The notes under the pieces: generated by a model | Seen by the model: only the letters and a program-made list of their open reading frames with translations | Told to the model about the DNA's origin: nothing | Database searches by the model: none | Translations under genes and position numbers: made by a program | Shown: positions 1 to 8,572 of the stretch, in pieces | How the letters are laid out: each line of letters begins with the position of its first letter | Position numbering within the stretch: position 1 is the first letter of the stretch | Assembly: GCF_037975245.1 (NCBI RefSeq) | Contig: NC_092571.1 | Location: forward strand, 12,113,917 to 12,134,916 | DNA length: 21,000 nt | Reading direction: 5' to 3' | From: Apostichopus japonicus | Lineage: Eukaryota; Echinodermata; Holothuroidea; Aspidochirotida; Stichopodidae

Positions 1-850
1 GGCACGAAAAATGAGTTTATAATTTTGATCATATAGTAAGCTACACAATGGACAAATGTTTTAGGCAAACTTCGCCCGGGTATAATTTCACCTATGCTTT
101 CTTACGCACCTCTGATTTTGAAAATAAATATGATTATCTACCAATAAATGTCACATACTCCAACAACCCTTTCGAAAATTCTGGATCGACAAATGGATAA
201 GCTTATTGTACAGGATTATCCATCACTTCAGTTTACCAAAATTCATATTTTTATATTTTGTATAGGAATGATGAAATAAGGCACAAATAAAAAAACACCA
301 AAAAAAGACCCCCCCCCCAAAAAAAAAAACAGGATTGTAAATTAATAAAATATTCCAAAAGTGATTCGTATTATGCTATAGAAGGTATTCAAAGCCTCAA
401 TCACTTTTTGAAATGTAAAATTAATTTGAAAGATGCAGTAAAGGCTATTCAAATAAGTAAATCCATCAATGATGTTGGGCGATATTTAATTACCGCAAAC
501 ACCTGTTCAAAAATGCTAAAAGCAAACATAAAAATAAATAAATACATAAAGAAGCTTGACGCTAGTTGCTGTTGGTTATTACAGTTGTTCGTCTTTGAAC
601 ATCCTGTTCGGTTTACATGCAGAAAAAGAAGAAAACAAATATAAAATGGGAGTGTAGCCTACATCATTTCCCGTCATTTTCGTTGCTCATGGCCTTCCAT
701 TTAGGCAACCGATGCCTTTAAGAGACATTAGTTCGCGTTTGAGTTATCCTTCTGAAAACATTTCTAAATAATTAAATCGATTTAATAGTAAAAATGTTTG
801 GAAACCATTTCCGTAAAGTTTGTCACGTTTCCAGTGTCGACAGTGTGAGA
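1..850. other. Non-coding AT-rich stretch, no gene seen
   Basis: I see no supportable gene. The stretch is AT-rich and contains a C10 run at 309-318 followed by an A run. The only open frame of any size (408-644) has biased Lys/Ile/Asn composition and no recognisable motif, so I treat it as chance. Confidence 0.6.
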
Positions 851-851
851 C

Positions 852-978
852 GAAGGAGAAGAAGAAGGAGAAGGAGATGGAGGAGGAGAAGGAGAAGAAG
901 GAGAAGGAGAAAAGGAGAAGGAGAAAAGGAGAAGGAGAAAAGGAGAAGGAGGAAAGGAGAAAAGGAGGAAAGGAGAAA
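852..978 (+). repeat. GA-rich polypurine tract (minisatellite-like)
   Basis: About 127 bases consist only of A and G, except for one T at 878; 879-978 is 100 bases of uninterrupted purine. It is built from GGAGAA and AAAAGGAG-type blocks of about 6 to 12 bp. A frame across it would encode a run of Arg, Lys, Glu and Gly with no domain, which is expected of any such repeat, so I do not call it coding. Long purine strands of this kind can form triplex (H-DNA) structures; that is general knowledge, not something shown here. Confidence 0.9.
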
Positions 979-1665
979 TAATAACAGTTGGAATTAGAAA
1001 TACCCTTACAAATGTCGTAAGTTACTATTCGTGCAAGTACGGTGACGTAATAATCAAACGTAATAATAGTAATAACTTTTGCAGTAAAACTCCATCCTCT
1101 ATCCTGAACTCATGACCTTTGACATTTTCCTAATAATATAGACGTGCATTCCGAACAGTATTAATTCAAACAGCCGTTGCATCCTAAACATGGGTATGAC
1201 ATTTTCAGCTATTTGGTCATTTTGACGAGTTCCTAATAGCTAAAAGACAAGTTTATCTTTCCCATTAATTTTGTTGAGCAACGTGTTTCAGTCACAGGAA
1301 AATCCCTTTTAAACATTTAAGAGAAATTCGCGACTCGTTATCCGCTATGGTGAGCATACATATATAGATTTGCCAGAAAAACGTTTAATTTTGTTGATAG
1401 TTAACTATACGATGATAACGTTCGTGTGATCATATCAATCATAACTGACATATGAAAGACATAAATTTAAGTACTTTGAGAAAATTATTCAAAATGATTG
1501 CTTACATAGGCTATACCGGCAAATCATTACTTTTGTGAATTTTTCCACGAGCATCTTGTTTTCGATCATAATTTATGGTGTGTCAGTTTGAAAGATTAAA
1601 CAGTCAGATAATGATACAAGAGACAGGCAATCACGTAACGGAGATGTAGATATCATCCCCAATTT
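979..1665. other. Non-coding stretch, no gene seen
   Basis: No plausible exon was found. The one item of note is CATGACCTTTGACA near 1111-1124, which recurs near 1821-1834. Confidence 0.6.
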
Positions 1666-1670
1666 TAAGG

Positions 1671-1722
1671 TATATATCTATGTATATGTATGTATGCGTG
1701 GGTGTATGTATGTATGTATTAT
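1671..1722 (+). repeat. TATG/TA-rich simple repeat
   Basis: This is an imperfect tetranucleotide tract of TATG and TGTA units, interrupted by a GCGTGGG segment. It lies about 200 bp before the large ATC satellite. Confidence 0.75.
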
Positions 1723-1914
1723 GTATTGCCACTATGCATAATTTCATCACATTGGAGTTACATCGATAAATCATATAACCCACCTAGTTTGAAATACATG
1801 AGCTTTGGTCTCACAAATCGCATGACCTTTGACACTTTACATTAAATAATACACTCTAAACATTCATTCAACACAATACGGTATTCAAACATTCATGTGT
1901 GTGACATTGGCATC

Positions 1915-3530
1915 TCGCCATCTTTATCATCTGATATAACATCATAGTGGTTTATGCTGTAACATCATCATCTAATGTTATATATAGCATCATCATTGTA
2001 TGTTGTAGCATATATAGCATCATCATTTAATGTTATATATAGCATCATCGTTGTATGTTGTAGCATATATAGTATGATCATCTAATGTTATGTATAGCAT
2101 CATCATTGTATGATGTAGCATATACAGCATCATCATCTAATCTTATATATAGCATCATCATTGTATGTTGTAGCATATATAGCATCATCATTTAATGTTA
2201 TATATAGCATCAGCATTGTATGTTGTAGCATATATAGCATCATCATCTAATGTTATATATAGCATCATCGTTGTATGTTGTAGCATATATAGCATCATCA
2301 TTTAATGTTATATATAGCATCATCATTGTATGATGTAGCATATATAGCATCTTCATCATCTAATGTTATATATAGCATCATCATTGTATGTTGCAGCATA
2401 TACAGCATCATCATTTAATGTTATATATAGCATCATCATTGTATGTTGTAGCATATATAGCATCATCTAATGTTATATATAATATCATCATTGTATGATG
2501 TAGCATATATAGCATCATCATCTAATGTTATATATATCATCATCATTGTATGATGTAGCATATATAGCATCATCATCTAATCTTATATATAGCATCATCA
2601 TTGTATGATGTAGCATATATAGCATCATCATCTAATCTTATATATAGCATCATCATTGTATGATGTAGCATATATAGCATCATCATTTAATGTTATATAT
2701 AGCATCATCATTGTATTTTGTAGCATATATAGCATCATCATCTAATGTTATATATAGCATCATCATTGTATGTTGTAGCATATATAGCATCATCATTTAA
2801 TGTTATGTATAGCATCATCATTGTATGATGTAGCATATATAGCATCTTCATCATCTAATGTTATATATAGCATCATCATTGTATGATGTAGCATATATAG
2901 CATCATCATCTAATCATCATTGTATGTTGTAGCATATATAGCATCATCATTTAATGTTATATATAGCATCATCATTGTATGATGTAGCATATATAGCATC
3001 ATCATCTAATGTTATATATAATATCATCATTGCATGATGTAGCATATATAGCATCATCATCTAATGTTATATATAGCATCATCATTGTATGTTGTAGCAT
3101 ATATAGCATCATCATCTAATGTTATATATAGCATCATCATTGTATGATGTAGCATATATAGCATCATCATCTAATGTTATATATAGCATCATCATTGTAT
3201 GTTGTAGCATATATAGCATCATCATTGTATGTTGTAGCATATACAGCATCATCATTTAATGTTATATATAGCATCATCGTTGTATGATGTAGCATATATA
3301 GCATCATCATCTAATGTTATATATAGCATCATCATTGTATGTTGTAGCATATATAGCATCATCATCTAATGTTATATATAGCATCATCATTGTATGATGT
3401 AGCATATATAGCATCATCATCTAATGTTATATATAGCATCATCATTGTATGTTGTAGCACATATAGCATCATCATCATCTAATTTTGTAGCATATATATC
3501 ATCATCATTGTATGTTGTTGCATAATCGTC
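1915..3530 (+). repeat. 55-bp tandem satellite, about 28 copies
   Basis: A 55-bp unit is repeated head to tail about 28 times, regularly from about 1961. Each unit has two halves. One begins AGCATCATCAT(C/T)TAATGTT and ends in a short TA run; the other begins AGCATCATCATTGTATG, then TTG or ATG, then TAGCATATAT. Diagnostic variants occur at C/T in CTAATG/TTAATG, at T/A in TGTTG/TGATG, and at CATT/CGTT. Indel variants include a TTCATC insertion (about 2347 and 2845), a unit missing about 14 bp (about 2911), a half unit (about 3210-3240), and AATATC replacing AGCATC (about 2481 and 3020). The edges at 1915-1960 and 3480-3530 are degenerate. No coding function is visible. Confidence 0.95.
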
Positions 3531-3594
3531 GCAAGTTGATAGATCATTTTGAAATGTCATCTCATCTTTATGGTATGCTGTATATCATTGTATA

Positions 3595-4022
3595 TGTAAC
3601 ATCATCATCATATACGCTATAGCATCATCATCCTCTTTGCTAACATCACCATTATGTGTCACAACATCATCATCAATGTACGTTTTAACATCATCATCGT
3701 ATATACTAACATCATCACCGTTTATCCCTATAGCATCATCATCCTCTTTGCTAACATCACCATTATGTGTCACAACATCATCATCAATGTACGTTTTAAC
3801 ATCATCATCGTATATACTAACATCATCACCGTTTATCCCTATAGAATTATCATCCTCTTTGATAACATCAGCAGTAAATGTTACAACATTATCATCATCA
3901 TATGCTATGTGTTCACAACATGATCGTATGTTACAATATCATCATGGTACATCCCTATAGCATCATCCTCTTTGATAACATCATCATTACGTGCTACAAC
4001 ATCATCTTTATCATATGTGTCT
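3595..4022 (+). repeat. 111-bp tandem repeat made of 21-24-bp ATC subunits
   Basis: Two 111-bp units (3621-3731 and 3732-3842) appear identical by eye. They are followed by a diverged 116-bp unit (3843-3958) and a partial one (3959-4022). Each unit splits into five subunits of 21, 21, 24, 21 and 24 bp, each starting A(G/A)CATCA. Because 111 is a multiple of three and stops are sparse, several frames on both strands stay open. Their products are Ser/Thr- or Asp-rich repeats with no domain, so I call this non-coding. It continues the ATC theme of the neighbouring 55-bp satellite. Confidence 0.93.
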
Positions 4023-4025
4023 TAC

Positions 4026-4093
4026 AATGCCATGCCACACCACGTCACACCACACCACGCCACCCCACCACACCCCAAACCATACCATACCGT
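4026..4093 (+). repeat. CCACA/CCATA-rich low-complexity tract
   Basis: This is a C/A-rich tract of short CCACAC, CCACCC and CCATAC units directly after the ATC arrays. It is low complexity with no sign of coding. Confidence 0.7.
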
Positions 4094-5066
4094 GGTATTA
4101 CAAACACAAATCCTAGTGAACGGTTCTGTATATCATGTATATAGCGGTACAATTTTAAACAGTCGAAAATTCAACATCTTTTTAAAAGTTTTTACCATTA
4201 ATATTATCAAAATTGGAGGGCCACTTTAGATCCCCTGGACGATATAACGTCTTAGCCTGCGCCCCCTCCTCCCCCACATGAAAATGGTGATTGCGACCCC
4301 GATTTATACTACACCGTGTTCACTCCAGCGACATGACGTAATGTAACTTTTTGTCTTAACCAACAAAATAACTGTCATTGGTCAATATTATCATTAAGGG
4401 TCTTTCGAATTGATTCGTACAACTAATCTAATTCATTTTACAAATGACAACAGAACCCAAATATTCGTTGTGTATTAATGCCATCTCGGAGAGGCTTAGT
4501 GGTCTCATGCCATATAATTGACACATTGAGTATTCTTAGAGAGTGTGGCACGTGTACTGACACGCAGCTTTTTGCTGTTGTATACAACGAAGATACTTTA
4601 ACTTGTATCCTTTTCATTGAATGCCTGTCATAGGTGGTTCAAACCATTACAGCATACGTGAAGATTATGAAATAATAAAGAAACACGCGGTCATGCAGAA
4701 ACAGTAATATTACATGAAGATAGCCTTTTTGCACATGCAATTGTTTTGTTTTATTACAATGCGTATTCAATGTTACGTTCGAGTACACATGAATTGGATT
4801 ATAAACAAGTAAACAGTTATTAGATATTTATCTAAGAGGCATAATGTAGATAGTTGGCAAACGCTATCTTATACAGACTGTTGTTACATTGAATAATACA
4901 CAAGTTGATTTATATTAATATAATTGGAGATATGAGCAATGTATATTTTCTGCTGAAGAACTGCTGAAGAAGACATTATACTTAACGATTTTTTCATGTC
5001 ATTTGAAGAACTAAAACTAAATTATGCATAAGATTAATTTTCGTGTACAACAAATTAATGACACGT
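4094..5066. other. Non-coding stretch, no gene seen
   Basis: No open frame, RNA gene or repeat family that I can support was found in this AT-rich stretch. Confidence 0.55.
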
Positions 5067-5079
5067 ATACACACACACC

Positions 5080-5125
<46 letters not shown>

Positions 5126-5126
5126 T
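5067..5126 (+). repeat. Compound (AC)n-(AT)n microsatellite
   Basis: An AC tract with a CCC interruption runs into about 22 bases of pure AT, then into GTATATATAC-type degenerate sequence. It is a typical compound dinucleotide repeat. Confidence 0.92.
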
Positions 5127-5272
5127 TCTCTCTTTATTCTTCAGTCGGTTTATTTCCCTGGCTAGCATGGTGGAATGTACATTTTTAACTTTTTTTAATG
5201 AAGTTTGTAACATAACATAGGCTGGTTGTATAAAGTTCAGATTGCATTAATAACACCTTTGTTGCTGGTAGG

Positions 5273-5288
5273 TATATATATATATATA
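5273..5288 (+). repeat. (TA)n microsatellite next to SINE tail
   Basis: This short TA run touches the truncated SINE-tail fragment. It sits on the same side as the microsatellite that ends the fuller SINE copy at 10272-10300. Confidence 0.8.
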
Positions 5289-5333
5289 AATGAAAATCGT
5301 AATGAGTTGGAAAATCAAGAACAGTGAAAAAAC

Positions 5334-5336
<3 letters not shown>
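5289..5336 (-). mobile_element. Truncated SINE 3'-tail fragment
   Basis: About 48 bp matches the tail of the tRNA-derived SINE at 10272-10418. Both contain AATGAGTTGGAAAAT exactly, preceded by ATGAAA and followed by AAGAA and an A-rich stretch. The tRNA-like head is absent. The fragment is flanked on both sides by TA microsatellite, consistent with a 5'-truncated copy with a simple-repeat tail. Orientation is taken from the fuller copy. Confidence 0.65.

Positions 5337-5337
<1 letters not shown>

Positions 5338-5366
<29 letters not shown>
5338..5366 (+). repeat. (TA)n microsatellite
   Basis: This is a pure TA/AT run of about 28 bases that abuts the SINE-tail fragment and ends at GTACATATAATG. 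Confidence 0.9.
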
Positions 5367-5370
<4 letters not shown>

Positions 5371-5608
5371 TATAATGTAATGTGCTTTTACGCATTAACC
5401 ATTCTTTGTACTGGCCATGATGTTGGGCTTTGTGGCAGTTAATGTTCAACAGACAACCTGCATCTTATTCAATATAAATGTTGATAGAAACGAACATGCG
5501 TTGCCTACGGAAGCTTAAAAGTACCATCAATTTATATAAAACTTTGCTCCATAAGTTGACATTTTCCAGTCAATTGTTTAGATAACAAGATAATTTCTTA
5601 TCACAAAT

Positions 5609-5663
5609 CAGAAAAATGTTGGATTGCTCAGTTGCTTTAACTGAGCAATTGAACATTTTTCTG
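5609..5663. repeat. Long perfect-type hairpin, 25-bp arms, 5-nt loop
   Basis: The arms 5609-5633 and 5639-5663 are inverted copies with mismatches only at 5621-5622 against 5650-5651. The inner stem ATTGCTCAGTT / AACTGAGCAAT is perfect, and the loop is GCTTT. An RNA from either strand would fold into a strong stem-loop. It could be a palindromic transposon remnant or a small hairpin RNA source. The 5-nt loop is smaller than in most animal microRNA precursors. No product is claimed. Confidence 0.85.
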
Positions 5664-5735
5664 CAAAATGTTTAATTGTTCACTTCATTCCAACTGAGCA
5701 ATTGAGCAATTTTCTGCAAAATGTTTAATTGACAA
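5639..5735 (+). repeat. 53-bp direct repeat, two copies
   Basis: Sequence starting AACTGAGCAATTGA and containing CTGCAAAATGTTTAATTG occurs at 5639 and again at 5692, a period of 53 bp. The first copy forms the right arm of the hairpin at 5609-5663. Hairpin and tandem duplication therefore share the same core. Confidence 0.85.
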
Positions 5736-5952
5736 CTATTGACATTATATTGATTTCTTTGTGAAGTTTAGAGTGATGTTTAGGATTATCATGAAAAAGT
5801 AGAAAACTTTGAACACAAAACTTAATAAACTGAGACAGTGTTATATTTGGCAATATTTTTGAAACCCAACTTACTTTCCTATCTGGTCCCCGAGCTGAAT
5901 CAATCGGTCACTACTAACATAGGCTAACTTTGAGGTCCAAAACCGTTTAATA

Positions 5953-5966
5953 CCCCCCCCCCCCCC
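5953..5966 (+). repeat. C14 homopolymer
   Basis: Fourteen consecutive C residues lie between TA and GTCC. Such runs are prone to length error in sequencing as well as to real slippage. Confidence 0.9.
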
Positions 5967-6580
5967 GTCCTTTCCCGACGAAATCTCTATCAATATAAAT
6001 GGATGTGTAGTCATAATGGAGTTAAGAATCTTACGTGGTACAGGTTGCAATAATGAAGAATTTTCTACAGTTTAGGTTGTACCGATTACACATGTTATAT
6101 ATTTTACACATGCTATATATTTATGTACTGCAGTACACAATAATTCTGTTGGTAATATTCTGTTGTAAATTGTAGGTATCCGTATCTGAAGTATACGTAG
6201 TTGTGCCCCGGATCTTATGAAACAAACTTATTCAACTTTGCACCCAAATGAAGGCTTACTATAGACTTATGACACAATTTAAACTGGTATATGTCGATTT
6301 GTCAAGATGGTAGAAATGGCAAAAGGGTATTTTTTGTTTTTGTTGCGTTTTGCAATGTAAGACGTCAATGTGATGCCCCTTCTACGCTTCTGTCAATAAT
6401 CACGTATAACTAATAGGCTCTGACTAGATTTAAACCATTATAGCATACAAACAATCATATAAAAAATTATGTGATATAGACTGAGTTTTCAATGTACCCT
6501 GCAGCTAGCTTGGAAATAATTGTAAGGCTATAATAACCAAGTATACGGTATATGTCCAACTGGCAGTAACATATACTAAC
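5967..6580. other. Upstream flank of acetyltransferase gene
   Basis: No TATA box or other promoter element can be fixed with confidence. A short direct repeat, ACACATG(T/C)TATATATTT, sits at about 6089-6122. The frame of the downstream gene has a TAG at 6506-6508 and is open from there to its first ATG. An upstream 5' exon can be neither seen nor excluded. Confidence 0.45.
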
Positions 6581-6820
6581 ATGACCAGGCAAGCAAACCT
6601 TTCCGATCTGATCTTTCAGCCTTTTTCAAAAAAGTTCGCAGCCAATCTTACTCGTTTCCATCGTCGAGAGCTTTTCAACTATCGTACTATCTTAATGGAG
6701 ATAGCTAAGGCACCTTTCTCCTACTTCTTCATTGGGATTCTCAGTGTTATCTTGTGGTCAACGTCTTTAGCAAGTATCCCGATAGCTATTGTTACAGCCA
6801 CTATTACAACCGGTATATGA
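6581..6820 (+). CDS. N-terminal membrane part of NAT8-like acetyltransferase (frame-shifted from its GNAT domain)
   Basis: This 79-codon frame starts at the first ATG after an in-frame stop at 6506 and ends at TGA 6818-6820. Residues 1-45 are polar and basic with regular Phe/Leu residues. Residues about 46-75 are strongly hydrophobic (from SYFFIGILSVILW to AIVTATI), long enough for one long or two short membrane segments. Proteins of the NAT8/camello type, which acetylate substrates at the ER/Golgi membrane, have this order: short N-terminal region, hydrophobic hairpin, then GNAT domain. The GNAT domain follows at once, but in the next frame. I infer that the two parts are one gene broken by loss of one base (or gain of two) somewhere around 6754-6800. 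A separate small membrane protein is possible but less likely. Confidence 0.55.
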   Translation: MTRQANLSDLIFQPFSKKFAANLTRFHRRELFNYRTILMEIAKAPFSYFFIGILSVILWSTSLASIPIAIVTATITTGI

Positions 6821-7275
6821 GTATCGTGAAAGTGCGTATCATTTACCATGATGGTTTCGATGGTACTGTTTACCCACAAAGAATCGTAAACAGTTACAAA
6901 GGACGGTACATCCTTGTTCTAGATACAATGCAAGACCCAACTGAGATTTTCGGCACGATTGCAATCGAACCAAACACGGATAACAACACAGGGCTTCTGA
7001 CACGGTATTGCGTGAAGAGCGATTATCGCGGAATCGGTATAGGTAAACGGCTCCTGTCAATGGCTTTGGAACATTGCGATAATGTTGGATTCCACAGGGT
7101 GGAAGCGGAATGTTGGCAAGCATGTTCTCTCAACCCAGTCTTCGAAATTTTCAAAAGAGCGGGATTTGGAGTGGAATATATGTATAACTGGCCTCGATTC
7201 TTTCCGGTGTATAGGGTCTGGGGATTGAATCTAACGAAAGTTACATATGGCAATAAGACAGAACTGAACACATGA
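6754..7275 (+). CDS. GNAT-family N-acetyltransferase domain, NAT8/camello-like (partial frame)
   Basis: This frame encodes a GNAT fold that moves an acetyl group from acetyl-CoA to an amine; the substrate is unknown. The acetyl-CoA-binding motif A (R/Q-x-x-G-x-G/A) is plain as YRGIGIGKRLL, its Arg codon at 7027. It is followed by a helix (SMALEHC), the strand HRVEAECWQ, and a motif-B-like LNPVFEIFKRAGF, where Phe-Glu-x-Phe stands for the usual Tyr-Glu-x-Leu. The beta strand before motif A (GTIAIEP) is also present. The frame is open from 6754 (a GTG), but its first ATG is 6817, overlapping the TGA that ends the upstream frame (ATGA). HYYNRYM just before that ATG resembles the Tyr-rich segment that follows the membrane hairpin in NAT8 proteins, so coding probably crosses the junction. 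The stop is TGA at 7273-7275. GNAT membership is solid; the NAT8-like subfamily is inferred from the hydrophobic N-terminal part. Confidence 0.8.
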   Translation: MVNVFSKYPDSYCYSHYYNRYMSIVKVRIIYHDGFDGTVYPQRIVNSYKGRYILVLDTMQDPTEIFGTIAIEPNTDNNTGLLTRYCVKSDYRGIGIGKRLLSMALEHCDNVGFHRVEAECWQACSLNPVFEIFKRAGFGVEYMYNWPRFFPVYRVWGLNLTKVTYGNKTELNT

Positions 7276-7291
7276 TCAGACTTTAATAGAC

Positions 7292-7321
7292 TGGAACTGT
7301 GATCACTTGAACTGTGATCAC
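7292..7321 (+). repeat. 15-bp direct repeat with TGATCA cores
   Basis: GAACTGTGATCAC occurs twice, 15 bp apart, each with a palindromic TGATCA. It lies in the 3' flank of the acetyltransferase gene, between its stop codon and the 126-bp tandem array. Confidence 0.8.
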
Positions 7322-8075
7322 AATTTAGGCTGATGCATTTGCTTAATTGCCTTTCATTTACAATAAAGGGACTTCATACTTTACCATGGCAAGAAAAATT
7401 ACTAGGCACCTGGCAACATAATTCGTTAATACTAGGCTACATATATCAGTTTATGTTAATGCACTTTTAAATTGGCTTTCATCTACAATATAGTTATATC
7501 ATACTTTACCATGGCAAGAAAAATTGCTAGGCACCTGGCCACATAATTCGTTAATACTAGGCTACATAGGCCTATATCAGTTTTATGCTAATGCATTTTT
7601 AAATTGGCTTTCATCTACAATATAGTTATATCAAACTTTACCATGGCAAGAAAAATGGTTAGGCACCTGGCAACATAATTTGTTAATACTAGGCTACATA
7701 TATCAGTTTATGCTAATGCATTTTTTAAATTGGCTTTCATCTACAATATAGTATCATCAAACTTTACCATGGCAAGAAAAATAGTTAGGCACCTGGCAAC
7801 ATAATTTGTTTATACTAGGCTACATATATCAGTGTATGCTAATGCATTATTTAAATTGGCTTTCATCTACAATAAAGTTATATCATACTTTACCATGGCA
7901 AGAAAAATAGTTAGGCACCTGGCCACATAATTTGTTTATACTAGGCTACATATATTAATTTAGACTGATGCCTTTTTTTAAATTGTCTTTCAGCTACACT
8001 ATAGTGATATCATACTCTGCCATTGCCAGAAAATATTTAGGCACCTGGCCACATCATTCGTTAATACCTCGGATG
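7321..8075 (+). repeat. 126-bp tandem repeat, 6 copies
   Basis: Six head-to-tail units are anchored by ACCATGGCAAGAAAAAT at 7383, 7508, 7640, 7766 and 7892, with a decayed version at 8019. The spacings are 125, 132, 126, 126 and 127 bp. Other shared blocks are TAGGCACCTGGC(A/C)ACATAA, TAATACTAGGCTACATA and GGCTTTCATCTACAAT. The first and last copies share TTTAG(G/A)CTGATGC, while inner copies read TTTATG(C/T)TAATGC. The edge copies thus look older and the inner ones homogenised. No unit contains an open frame of note. Confidence 0.95.
7362..7367 (+). promoter_or_regulatory. Candidate polyadenylation signal AATAAA
   Basis: A canonical AATAAA lies 87 bp after the acetyltransferase stop codon, a normal distance for a short 3' UTR. 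It falls inside the first unit of the 126-bp tandem array. Most other units have AATATA at this place, but the unit at about 7871 also has AATAAA. In an AT-rich genome this could be chance. Confidence 0.4.
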
Positions 8076-8564
8076 ATATTAGCCTAGATGTAGAAGTTTA
8101 AGAAAAGAAGACGTAAATAAGAAATATATAAATAAATCAATTCAAAAAGATAACCCAACTGGAGTTGGACGCGAAATTGATCTGCTAGTCACAGTGAAAA
8201 GGGTATCAAATCCTCTGAGCTCTGTATGAACCAACTACCGAGACAAACATCATTTACTTTACAGTTTAAGCGAAATAAATTTGGCATGGGCATTTTGAAA
8301 TATTCTATCAAAAGTAGGCCCGATAAAAACAGGCCCAAAAGTTTCATGTTTTTATCTTTGGATATTCCAGAGAGTCCATTGTTGTATTTGATTAATGGTT
8401 GAATAAAATAAATGCTTTGGTAATAAAAGGTTCCGCTGATTTTTGTGGCTAACAATGCAAGAATTTTTTTTTTTAAAGAAGCATATCCCACATGCAACTG
8501 TTAATTGAAAACCCGATCTCAATACATTGTCCCTAACTCGAGTAGATCAGCTAGCCTTTTGACT
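8076..8564. other. Non-coding stretch, no gene seen
   Basis: I find no coding evidence. A minus-strand open frame (8189-8497) has no recognisable motif. A short perfect palindrome, CCAACTGGAGTTGG, lies at about 8155-8168. Confidence 0.55.
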
Positions 8565-8572
8565 GGCTAAAC
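8565..8572 (+). repeat. Left 8-bp target-site duplication of hAT-like element
   Basis: GGCTAAAC immediately precedes the element tip CAGGGGTTCCC and is repeated exactly at 8999-9006. Confidence 0.88.

Noticed and set aside
408-644. 78-residue plus-strand open frame
   Set aside because: Lys/Ile/Asn-rich composition set by the AT-rich DNA, no motif, no splice or transcript context.
794-997. Arg/Lys/Glu-rich open frame across the purine tract
   Set aside because: Its content is simply the translation of the GA repeat; any frame through the tract stays open.
1915-3530. CRISPR-like array
   Set aside because: Units are tandem copies with no unique spacers, and the sequence is eukaryotic.
3585-4229. 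Several overlapping open frames on both strands in the 111-bp array
   Set aside because: Repeat unit is a multiple of three, so frames stay open by structure; products are Ser/Thr/Ile or Asp repeats without domains.
8189-8497. 102-residue minus-strand open frame
   Set aside because: No recognisable domain, and no splice or transcript context to support it.
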